Below are positions 1 through 5,214 of a stretch of 8,127 bases of DNA, piece after piece. Origin of the DNA: Bermanella sp051277445. Its GTDB lineage: Bacteria > Pseudomonadota > Gammaproteobacteria > Pseudomonadales > Oceanobacteraceae. The translations under genes were made by a program, and so were the position numbers. The stretch covers positions 1 through 8,127 of the forward strand of contig JBNMQC010000109.1 of NCBI GenBank assembly GCA_051277445.1. The letters run 5' to 3'. The first letter of the stretch is position 1. The number at the start of each line of letters is the position of its first letter. A model generated the notes under the pieces. It was not told the origin of the DNA. It was given only the letters and a program-made list of their open reading frames with translations, and did not search any database.

Positions 1-731
1 ACAATACCCACGAAGCCCAGCAGAATGAACAAGGTGACATCATCACCAAGCAAGCGGCCCAAGTTTGGCAACCCGAAGCCACGTTGGGCTTAGGTAAACC
101 CGATGACGGGCTGTACCTGTTAGAAGAACCAGGTCGTCCCGGTGAAATGATGCCCGCGTTTGAAGATGAGCATGGCACTTACATCATGAATTCAAAGGAT
201 TTGCGCGCCATTCAGCACATTCAAAGGCTCGTGGATATGTGTGTGCATTCTTTAAAAATCGAAGGCCGCACCAAAAGCCACTATTACGCGGCGAGAACCG
301 CACAAACTTATCGCCAAGCCATTGATGACGCCGAGGCAGGAATTCCCTTCAATAAAGGGCTCATGGACACACTTGAAGCGCTTTCTAACCGAGGTTACAC
401 CGAAGGTTTCTACCGTCGCCATGTGCATGATGAGTACCAGAACTATGAACGGGGTACGTCCATAAGCACCAAGCAGCAATTCGTGGGTGAGGTGATTCAA
501 ACCATTCACCCAGATTACCTTACCATCGATGTGAAAAATCACTTTGAAGAAGGGGATCAAGTGGAGCTCATGTCCCCTAGCGGCAATATAAGCTTCCAAC
601 TCACAGGCATGCTGGACACCAAGCAACAGCCTAGACAGATTGCTCAAGGATCTGGTGTAAAGGTACTCATTCCTAAACCGGAAGGCTACGAAGAAAGCCC
701 GTACACCCTATTAATGAAAAACTTAAGCTAA
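1..731 (+). CDS. trhP: TrhP (YegQ), U32-family tRNA uridine hydroxylation protein, 5'-truncated by window edge
   Basis: TrhP acts in prephenate-dependent hydroxylation of U34 in a set of tRNAs, the first step toward (m)cmo5U/mcmo5U wobble modification (established for the E. coli protein, formerly called a U32 peptidase). The frame is open from base 3, giving the last 242 residues; E. coli YegQ is about 453, so roughly the C-terminal half is present. Recognised blocks are AFEDEHGTYIMNSKDLRAI, HSLKIEGRTKS and RGYTEGF, followed by the small beta-rich U32 C-terminal domain (about the last 90 residues, from QQFVGEV to LLMKNLS). The N-terminal half, with the cysteine-rich signature, lies outside the window. 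The TTG at 84 is internal and not the start, because clear family homology continues upstream of it. No T-tailed terminator follows the stop codon. High confidence in family; the symbol follows E. coli usage. Confidence 0.93.
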   Translation, partial: NTHEAQQNEQGDIITKQAAQVWQPEATLGLGKPDDGLYLLEEPGRPGEMMPAFEDEHGTYIMNSKDLRAIQHIQRLVDMCVHSLKIEGRTKSHYYAARTAQTYRQAIDDAEAGIPFNKGLMDTLEALSNRGYTEGFYRRHVHDEYQNYERGTSISTKQQFVGEVIQTIHPDYLTIDVKNHFEEGDQVELMSPSGNISFQLTGMLDTKQQPRQIAQGSGVKVLIPKPEGYEESPYTLLMKNLS

Positions 732-742
732 CAATCATGAGC

Positions 743-811
743 GCCACCCCGTTGTGGTTAAAATCCATTTACATGGCACTTGCGTATAACTAATACATTT
801 AATGGGGTGGC
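743..811 (+). promoter_or_regulatory. Long-range inverted repeat that can sequester the peroxidase RBS
   Basis: Bases 743-750 (GCCACCCC) are the exact reverse complement of 804-811 (GGGGTGGC). As RNA the stem extends to 743-754 pairing with 800-811, which is 12 bp with two G-U wobbles and a 45-base loop. The right arm contains the G-rich stretch that serves as Shine-Dalgarno for the ATG at 814. A transcript coming through from trhP would therefore tend to hide this RBS, while one starting inside the loop would not. No T-run follows, so it is not an intrinsic terminator. The pairing is seen in the sequence; the regulatory role is inferred. Confidence 0.45.
761..796 (+). promoter_or_regulatory. 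Candidate promoter region for the peroxidase-DCC-SDR operon
   Basis: The 82-base gap has no other obvious function and an operon starts just after it. Two weak readings are possible. A sigma70-like pair is TTTACA (768-773), 17 bases, TAATAC (791-796). An ECF-like pair is AAATCC (761-766), 16 bases, CGTATA (783-788). Neither matches strongly. Either would start transcription near 795-803, downstream of the left arm of the RBS-sequestering stem. Treat as a region, not a mapped promoter. Confidence 0.25.
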
Positions 812-813
812 TT

Positions 814-1341
814 ATGAAAATTTTTGTACTTCTAGCGTTGATAGGCGCTCAATCTCTGGCCTTTGCTGATTGCCCACCGTTGCTTGATAGTCAAATTGAT
901 AAATTGCACAGCAGCGACGTCATTGAACTGTGCGATGCTGTTAACAACAAACCTGTTCTGATTGTGAATACTGCCAGCCACTGCGGGTACACAAAGCAAT
1001 TTAAAGGCCTTGAAGCGGTCCATCAAAAATATAAAGACCAGGGATTACTGGTTATTGGTTTCCCTTCCAACAGCTTCAATCAAGAAGCCGACAACGAAGC
1101 GGCAACAGCGGATGTATGTTATCGCAACTTTGGTGTGAGCTTTATGATGAGCAAACCCATCAACATCAAAGGCAACAACGCTCACCCAATTTTCAAACAT
1201 CTAGCTTCTAAGCAAGGTGAACCTGAATGGAATTTCAATAAGTACCTTGTCGATGCCAAGGGTAATGTGATCAAACGCTATGACAGCTGGATAAAACCGA
1301 CTTCAAAAACCTTAGAAAAAGACATTGAAGCGGTGCTTTAA
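814..1341 (+). CDS. Exported glutathione peroxidase-like thiol peroxidase
   Basis: Member of the glutathione peroxidase family (thioredoxin fold), which reduces peroxides; bacterial Cys-type members of the BtuE kind mostly use thioredoxin. The protein has 175 residues. Residues 1-18 form a signal peptide with an AFA|D cleavage site, so the enzyme should act in the periplasm. The catalytic tetrad is visible: Cys57 (in TASHCGYT), Gln90 (in SFNQE), Trp139 and Asn140 (in EWNFNKY). Cys102 sits where the resolving cysteine of thioredoxin-dependent members lies (VCYRNFGVSF), so a Cys57-Cys102 disulfide cycle is likely. Cys20 and Cys40 are extra cysteines in the mature N-terminus. An in-frame ATG at 802 adds MGWL, but the ATG at 814 is preferred: GGGGTGG (804-810) stands just before it and the signal peptide then begins MKIF. 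It heads a three-gene unit and ends 1 base before the DCC gene. The reductant is not known. Confidence 0.88.
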   Translation: MKIFVLLALIGAQSLAFADCPPLLDSQIDKLHSSDVIELCDAVNNKPVLIVNTASHCGYTKQFKGLEAVHQKYKDQGLLVIGFPSNSFNQEADNEAATADVCYRNFGVSFMMSKPINIKGNNAHPIFKHLASKQGEPEWNFNKYLVDAKGNVIKRYDSWIKPTSKTLEKDIEAVL

Positions 1342-1342
1342 T

Positions 1343-1753
1343 ATGTCTAACTCAAAAAAAGACATCACGGTTTTCTACGACGGTCAGTGTCCATTATGCA
1401 GCTGGGAAATTGACCATCTTAAAAAGAAAGACGTTAATCAACGCATCGGTTTTGAAGATATACACGGTGATGAGTTTGCCACGAAGCACCCTAATTTAAA
1501 TAAACAGCAGCTGGACAACCTACTGCATGTTCAGCAATCGGATGGTCAATTCCAAACCGGAATTGATGCCACCTACCTACTATGGCAAACCGTGGGCATG
1601 GGGAAATGGTTTGCTCCACTTAAATGGAAATGGCTGCGAGTCGTCCTAAAACCCAGTTACTTATTATTTGCACGATATCGCCACAGCATCACTGCGTTGC
1701 TTTTCCCTGTTCGCACCTATCGGGCTAGAAAAAAGGCCACCAATCATGAATAG
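1343..1753 (+). CDS. DCC family (DUF393) thiol-disulfide oxidoreductase-like protein
   Basis: A 136-residue protein of the DUF393 family, named for its conserved Asp-Cys-Cys. These are Asp13, Cys16 and Cys19 in FYDGQCPLCSWEI, right after the first beta strand, as in thioredoxin-like folds. The substrate and reaction of the family are not settled; a thiol-disulfide role is inferred from the CxxC motif. The C-terminal part (about residues 75-128) is rich in aromatic and basic residues, with Trp and Arg clusters that may lie at the membrane surface, but there is no clear transmembrane segment or signal peptide. The ATG at 1343 is chosen because it falls 1 base after the peroxidase stop and gives the normal family N-terminus; upstream in-frame codons lie inside the peroxidase gene. 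The local Shine-Dalgarno is weak, which points to translational coupling. Its 3' end overlaps the next gene by 8 bases. Confidence 0.85.
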   Translation: MSNSKKDITVFYDGQCPLCSWEIDHLKKKDVNQRIGFEDIHGDEFATKHPNLNKQQLDNLLHVQQSDGQFQTGIDATYLLWQTVGMGKWFAPLKWKWLRVVLKPSYLLFARYRHSITALLFPVRTYRARKKATNHE

Positions 1754-2453
1754 CATTATTATCGGTGCCAACAGTGCCATCGCACAGGCTATTGTGAAAC
1801 ACATTCAAGGGCAATCTGAAACGATTATTACGGTTTCTCGAAAAGCCAATACAAGTAACCATTCATCGATTAAAGCTCTGTCATGTGATTATTCACCTGG
1901 AAGCATTGCAGAGGTCATCACACAGATCACTAGCCTAAACTTAGCGTCCATTGATCGTGTCTACATTTGTAATGGGGTTTTGCAAAACGATACTATTGAG
2001 GTAGAAAAGCGCATCGAAGACATCAAACCAGAAAACTTCATGGCGCTGATGAACAGTAACACTTTGGTACCTTTACTGTGGGTGCAAGCCCTCTTACCTT
2101 TACTACGCCAACAGGTTTGTACCATCACGGTTTTCAGCGCGCGCATCAGCAGCATTTCGGACAACAATCTAGGTGGCTGGTATAGCTATCGAGCCAGTAA
2201 AGCAGCTCTTAACATGCTGTTAAAAAATGCCAGTATTGAATACGCGAAAAGAGCGAAAGGCGTCAAACTACTCGCCTTTCATCCAGGCACCACAGACACG
2301 CCATTAAGCAAACCTTTTCAAAAAAATGTCCCACAGGACAAATTATTTACCCCAGAGTTTGTGGCCAACCAACTAGAGAACATTATTCAAACCTTACAAT
2401 TCGATGGGCAATTGAGCTTCCTTGATTGGCAAGGCAAAGACATTATATGGTGA
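1746..2453 (+). CDS. Short-chain dehydrogenase/reductase, C-factor (CsgA)-like
   Basis: A 235-residue classical-length SDR, presumably an NAD(P)-dependent oxidoreductase of unknown substrate. Features in order: beta1 with the dinucleotide loop IIGANSAIA (residues 5-13), where the second and third glycines of GxxxGxG are alanines; ICNG (74-77) at the NNAG position; a serine-rich strand FSARISS (130-136) carrying the catalytic Ser; and Tyr148 and Lys152 of YxxxK in YSYRASKAALN. The block SDNNLGGWYSYRASKAALN and the later FHPGTTDTPLSKPF resemble C-factor/CsgA-type SDRs. The start at ATG 1746 gives the standard N-terminus and overlaps the DCC gene by 8 bases; an AAGG (1733-1736) precedes it. Longer in-frame starts fall inside the DCC gene and add non-SDR sequence. 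It is the last gene of the three-gene unit and faces the convergent SpoIIAA-like gene 6 bases away. Confidence 0.87.
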   Translation: MNSIIIGANSAIAQAIVKHIQGQSETIITVSRKANTSNHSSIKALSCDYSPGSIAEVITQITSLNLASIDRVYICNGVLQNDTIEVEKRIEDIKPENFMALMNSNTLVPLLWVQALLPLLRQQVCTITVFSARISSISDNNLGGWYSYRASKAALNMLLKNASIEYAKRAKGVKLLAFHPGTTDTPLSKPFQKNVPQDKLFTPEFVANQLENIIQTLQFDGQLSFLDWQGKDIIW

Positions 2454-2459
2454 TGAATT

Positions 2460-2852
2460 TTAGTCCTCAGGGGCGTTGGCAATCCATTCCAGCGCATCTT
2501 GGATATCGTCAAAATACTTCACATCACCAGAGACAAACCAGCCCCCAATTTTAGCCGCCACTTGCAACCAGCGCTTATTACCGCAAACCGCTACTTTCTG
2601 AAATTCGCTGCCATGTTTGAGCCCTAGCTTCAAATCATCCCATGCCGCCCTCAGCTCCCAGCCATCTAGTTGTGTCGCATCAAACAGCAAGTCCACTTTA
2701 GGGTGGTCAACCTTCTCTAACGCACCATCAATCAAAGGCGTTATGGTCAAATAATCTTCGTGGGTTAATGTGCCAACCGCCTTGAGTGAAATAAACGCAT
2801 ATTGATCGACGCGTTCAATACCAATAGTTAAACCATGTGTTTTTAATAACAT
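2460..2852 (-). CDS. SpoIIAA-like (STAS/SEC14 fold) protein
   Basis: A 130-residue protein of the SpoIIAA-like family, small cytosolic STAS/CRAL-TRIO-like domains of unknown cellular function. Matching blocks are the strand AFISLKAVGTLTHEDY (19-34), then LLFDATQLDGWELRAAWDDLKLGLKH (55-80), then FQKVAVCGNKRWLQ (84-97) and the C-terminal VKYFDDIQDALEWI (111-124). No signal peptide or membrane segment is seen. The ATG at 2852 is chosen over the in-frame GTG at 2864 because GAGGG (2858-2862) lies 5 bases before it, while the GTG would leave its AAGG with no spacing. It is on the same strand as the suc genes but separated from sucD by a strong terminator, so it probably has its own promoter in 2853-2951; I could not pick one with confidence. 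Role not inferred. Confidence 0.8.
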   Translation of the reverse strand: MLLKTHGLTIGIERVDQYAFISLKAVGTLTHEDYLTITPLIDGALEKVDHPKVDLLFDATQLDGWELRAAWDDLKLGLKHGSEFQKVAVCGNKRWLQVAAKIGGWFVSGDVKYFDDIQDALEWIANAPED

Positions 2853-2951
2853 GCCAGCCCTCACCCTTAAGCAATCACGATTGAGGAGCTAAATTACCGC
2901 TGTTTTGAGTTAACACCACTGACATATGTCATGAACCTTAATTTCAAGGCA

Positions 2952-2976
2952 CAAAAAAGCCCTCAATTGAGGGCTT
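2952..2976 (-). terminator. Intrinsic terminator of the suc operon, after sucD
   Basis: On the - strand, AAGCCCTC-AATT-GAGGGCTT (2957-2976, a perfect 20-base palindrome) is followed by an uninterrupted T-run (2953-2958). It lies 24 bases after the sucD stop codon, the classic position. On the + strand the hairpin is followed by CATTGATC, not Ts, so it acts in the suc direction only. Confidence 0.92.
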
Positions 2977-3000
2977 CATTGATCTAGATTAGTAAAAAAC

Positions 3001-3873
3001 CTACCAGCCAGCTTTATCTTTTAGCGCTTGCCCAATGTCTGCAAGACTTCGAACGGTTTTCACACCGGCCGCTTCTAGCGCTTCAAATTTTTCAGCTGCG
3101 GTACCTTTACCACCTGCGATGATCGCACCAGCGTGGCCCATACGTTTACCGGCAGGCGCGGTCACACCCGCAATGTAAGACACCACTGGCTTAGTCACAT
3201 TATGCTTAATGAACTCAGCCGCTTCTTCTTCTGCTGTGCCACCAATTTCACCAATCATCACAATGGCTTCTGTTTTAGGGTCATCCTGAAAACGTTTGAG
3301 GATATCGATGAAACTAGAGCCTGGAATAGGGTCACCACCAATTCCGACACAAGTAGACTGGCCAAAACCATAATCGGTGGTTTGCTTAACCGCTTCATAG
3401 GTTAACGTGCCCGAACGAGACACAATACCCACCTTACCCGGCTTATGAATATGGCCTGGCATAATACCGATTTTGCATTCACCCGGTGTAATCACACCTG
3501 GGCAGTTAGGACCAATTAAGGTCACGCCCAATTCGTCACAACGCATTTTGCACAACATCATATCCAGTGTTGGAATGCCTTCCGTGATACAAACAATCAG
3601 TTCGATACCACCATTGGCCGCTTCTAAAATCGAGTCTTTACAAAATGGCGCTGGCACGTAAATCACAGAAGCCTGTGCACCGGTCTGTGCAACCGCCTCT
3701 TTCACCGTGTTAAACACAGGCAGGCCTAAGTGAGTCGTACCGCCTTTACCAGGGGTCACACCACCGACCATTTTAGTGCCGTATTCAATCGCTTGTTCAG
3801 AGTGAAAAGTACCTTGAGAACCGGTAAAGCCTTGACAAATAACCTTGGTATTTTTATCAATTAAAATGCTCAT
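3001..3873 (-). CDS. sucD: Succinyl-CoA synthetase (ADP/GDP-forming) alpha subunit
   Basis: Alpha subunit of succinyl-CoA synthetase: succinyl-CoA + Pi + NDP to succinate + CoA + NTP in the TCA cycle, working with SucC in the cytosol. It has 290 residues, against 289 for E. coli. The CoA-binding Rossmann loop is GFTGSQGTFH (15-24). The ligase part contains IGPNCPGVI (120-128), VSRSGTLTYE (151-160) and GIGGDPIPG (177-185). His247 in MGHAGAI is the phosphohistidine, and Glu209 in GEIGGTAEEE is the residue that stabilises it. The ATG at 3873 is chosen: it gives the family start MSILIDKNTK and has AGGAGG (3882-3887) at 8-base spacing. A start at 3915 would lie deep in sucC. The start is 1 base after the sucC stop, and the RBS lies inside sucC, so the pair is probably translationally coupled, fitting their 1:1 complex. 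Confidence 0.98.
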   Translation of the reverse strand: MSILIDKNTKVICQGFTGSQGTFHSEQAIEYGTKMVGGVTPGKGGTTHLGLPVFNTVKEAVAQTGAQASVIYVPAPFCKDSILEAANGGIELIVCITEGIPTLDMMLCKMRCDELGVTLIGPNCPGVITPGECKIGIMPGHIHKPGKVGIVSRSGTLTYEAVKQTTDYGFGQSTCVGIGGDPIPGSSFIDILKRFQDDPKTEAIVMIGEIGGTAEEEAAEFIKHNVTKPVVSYIAGVTAPAGKRMGHAGAIIAGGKGTAAEKFEALEAAGVKTVRSLADIGQALKDKAGW

Positions 3874-3874
3874 A

Positions 3875-5041
3875 TTATTTGCCTCCTGCTGCTTTAACCA
3901 CTTGCTGAGCGGCATCCGTTAAACTTGTAGCAGCAATGATATCAAGGCCACTTTCAGCTAGTTTTTTCGAACCCAGTTCAGCATTGTTACCCTCTAAACG
4001 AACAACCACGGGCACTTTAACGCCGACCTCTTTCACTGCACCAATAATACCTTCTGCAATCATGTCACAACGAACAATCCCGCCGAAAATATTCACGAGC
4101 ACCGCTTGCACCTTATCGTCCGATAGGATGATTTTAAATGCCTCAGCTACACGCTCTTTTGTTGCACCGCCACCAACATCCAAAAAGTTAGCTGGGTCGC
4201 CGCCATGTAATTTAATAATATCCATGGTACCCATGGCCAAGCCTGCGCCGTTCACCATGCAACCAATATTGCCATCTAAAGCCACATAGTTAAGTTCCCA
4301 TTTAGCGGCTTCCGCTTCACGGGCATCGTCTTGTGACGGGTCATGCATGGCTTGTAAATCTTTGTGCGCATACAGCGCATTACCATCGATATTAATCTTG
4401 GCATCTAAGCAATGAAGGTCTCCTGCTTTGGTGATCACAAGCGGGTTAATTTCTAAAAGCGCCAGATCTTTCTCAAAGAACAACTTAGAAAGGCCTAAAA
4501 AGATGTGAGTAAACTGCTTAATTTGATGATCTTTCAGACCCAACTGGAACGCTAATTCACGTGCTTGATGTGGCTGAGCACCGGTTAAAGGATCAATTTC
4601 GGCTTTAAGGATTTTTTCTGGCGTTTCATGGGCCACTTTTTCGATCTCAACACCACCTTCGGTTGAGGCCATGAAAACCACACGCTGAGAAGCACGATCA
4701 ATAACTGCACCTAAGTACAGCTCTTGCTCAATATCAGTACATTCTTCAATTAGGATTTGATGGACAGGCTGACCGCCTGCATCGGTTTGATAAGAAACTA
4801 GATTTCTGCCCAGCCAGTGTTCGGCAAATGCTCTGATGTCATCTTTGCTCGATACAACTTTTACACCGCCTGCTTTTCCTCGCCCACCGGCATGAACCTG
4901 CGCTTTAACTACCCACGCACTACCGGGAACATTATCAGCCGCTTTCACAGCTTCTTCAGGCGAAGTGGCGACTACCCCTTGTGACACAGGTAAACCATAA
5001 GCGGCAAAAAGCTGCTTAGCCTGATATTCATGTAAATTCAT
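3875..5041 (-). CDS. sucC: Succinyl-CoA synthetase (ADP/GDP-forming) beta subunit
   Basis: Beta subunit of succinyl-CoA synthetase; carries the ATP-grasp nucleotide site and the succinate site. It has 388 residues, identical in length to E. coli SucC and alike along its whole length. The ATP-grasp N-terminal part contains WVVKAQVHAGGRGKAGGVK (43-61). Mg2+ ligands are Asn199 (in LEINPL) and Asp213 (in CLDAK). The C-terminal ligase/CoA domain contains GCMVNGAGLAMGTMD (260-274), FLDVGGGATKE (286-296) and VNIFGGIVRCD (316-326). The ATG at 5041 matches the family start MNLHEYQAKQ; GAGGT stands just upstream. An in-frame start at 5077 would add 12 residues absent from the family. The 173-base gap to lpd, with its own terminator and palindrome, suggests that sucCD has some independent transcription. 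Confidence 0.98.
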   Translation of the reverse strand: MNLHEYQAKQLFAAYGLPVSQGVVATSPEEAVKAADNVPGSAWVVKAQVHAGGRGKAGGVKVVSSKDDIRAFAEHWLGRNLVSYQTDAGGQPVHQILIEECTDIEQELYLGAVIDRASQRVVFMASTEGGVEIEKVAHETPEKILKAEIDPLTGAQPHQARELAFQLGLKDHQIKQFTHIFLGLSKLFFEKDLALLEINPLVITKAGDLHCLDAKINIDGNALYAHKDLQAMHDPSQDDAREAEAAKWELNYVALDGNIGCMVNGAGLAMGTMDIIKLHGGDPANFLDVGGGATKERVAEAFKIILSDDKVQAVLVNIFGGIVRCDMIAEGIIGAVKEVGVKVPVVVRLEGNNAELGSKKLAESGLDIIAATSLTDAAQQVVKAAGGK

Positions 5042-5068
5042 GATGACCTCGTCGTGCTTTCTTTGTTG

Positions 5069-5099
5069 AAAAAACACGCACCAAAAAGATTCAGTGCGC
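5069..5099 (-). terminator. Weak hairpin plus T-run in the sucC leader (possible attenuator)
   Basis: On the - strand, GCGCAC (5094-5099) pairs with GTGCGT (5076-5081), including one G-U end pair, around a 12-base loop. One base later comes a run of six Ts (5069-5074). The stem is short and the loop large, so termination would be partial at best. It lies 27 bases before the sucC start codon, inside the expected leader RNA. Confidence 0.3.
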
Positions 5100-5103
5100 C
5101 TTA

Positions 5104-5129
5104 TAGGATTTTGTTATAACAAAATCCTA
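5104..5129 (-). repeat. Perfect 26-bp palindrome upstream of sucC, possible operator
   Basis: TAGGATTTTGTTA followed at once by its exact reverse complement TAACAAAATCCTA. It lies 62 bases upstream of the sucC start and overlaps the expected start-site region of a candidate sucC promoter, which fits a dimeric regulator site. It could instead fold as an RNA hairpin, but neither strand has a T-run directly after it. The binding protein, if any, is unknown; it does not match the FadR or PdhR consensus as I remember them. The strand is given for the sucC direction; the sequence is symmetric. Confidence 0.6.
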
Positions 5130-5156
5130 GAATAAAAGACACTACCGAGGTGAAAA
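5129..5156 (-). promoter_or_regulatory. Candidate sigma70-type promoter for sucCD
   Basis: Reading on the - strand: TTTTCA (5151-5156), 16-base spacer, TATTCT (5129-5134). Each hexamer has 4 of 6 consensus bases. Transcription would start around 5122, inside the palindrome. An alternative is TTGACT (5164-5169) with TAGTGT (5139-5144), but its spacer is 19. It is called because a promoter is expected between the lpd terminator and sucC; the exact site is uncertain. Confidence 0.3.
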
Positions 5157-5171
5157 CCATGGGAGTCAACG

Positions 5172-5203
5172 TAAAAACGGGCTAGGCATACCCCTAACCC
5201 GTT
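5172..5203 (-). terminator. Intrinsic terminator between lpd and sucC
   Basis: On the - strand, AACGGGTTAGG (5193-5203) pairs with CCTAGCCCGTT (5176-5186): 11 bp with one U-G wobble and a 6-base loop. The stem runs into a T-stretch (5173-5177). It begins 12 bases after the lpd stop. On the + strand the wobble becomes a C-A mismatch and no T-run follows, so it is directed at transcripts leaving lpd. It should end part or most of the sucAB-lpd message before sucCD. Confidence 0.8.
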
Positions 5204-5214
5204 TATTTATCACG

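Noticed and set aside
84..86. TTG as start of the first gene
   Set aside because: TrhP homology continues upstream to the window edge in the same frame, so the gene is truncated by the window and not by an alternative start.
252..647. 131-codon open frame on the - strand inside trhP
   Set aside because: Lies wholly antisense to a strongly conserved gene, has no recognisable family and no RBS; a shadow frame.
732..813. Intrinsic terminator for trhP
   Set aside because: The long-range stem here is not followed by a T-run and its loop is 45 bases, so it is more likely an RBS-sequestering structure.
2920..2931. 12-base palindrome TGACATATGTCA upstream of the SpoIIAA-like gene
   Set aside because: Short enough to be chance, not paired with a convincing promoter, and no known site recognised; kept out of the feature list.
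3874..3915. N-terminal extension of sucD starting inside sucC
   Set aside because: The extra 14 residues are absent from the family and a strong AGGAGG sits correctly before the ATG at 3873.
3936..4289. 117-codon open frame on the + strand inside sucC
   Set aside because: Antisense to sucC; its Ser/Pro/Thr-rich translation is what the complementary strand of conserved coding sequence often gives. The same holds for the shorter + strand frames within sucD, lpd and sucB.
5042..5077. 12-residue N-terminal extension of sucC
   Set aside because: Not in the family; the ATG at 5041 gives the standard MNLHEYQAK start with an RBS.
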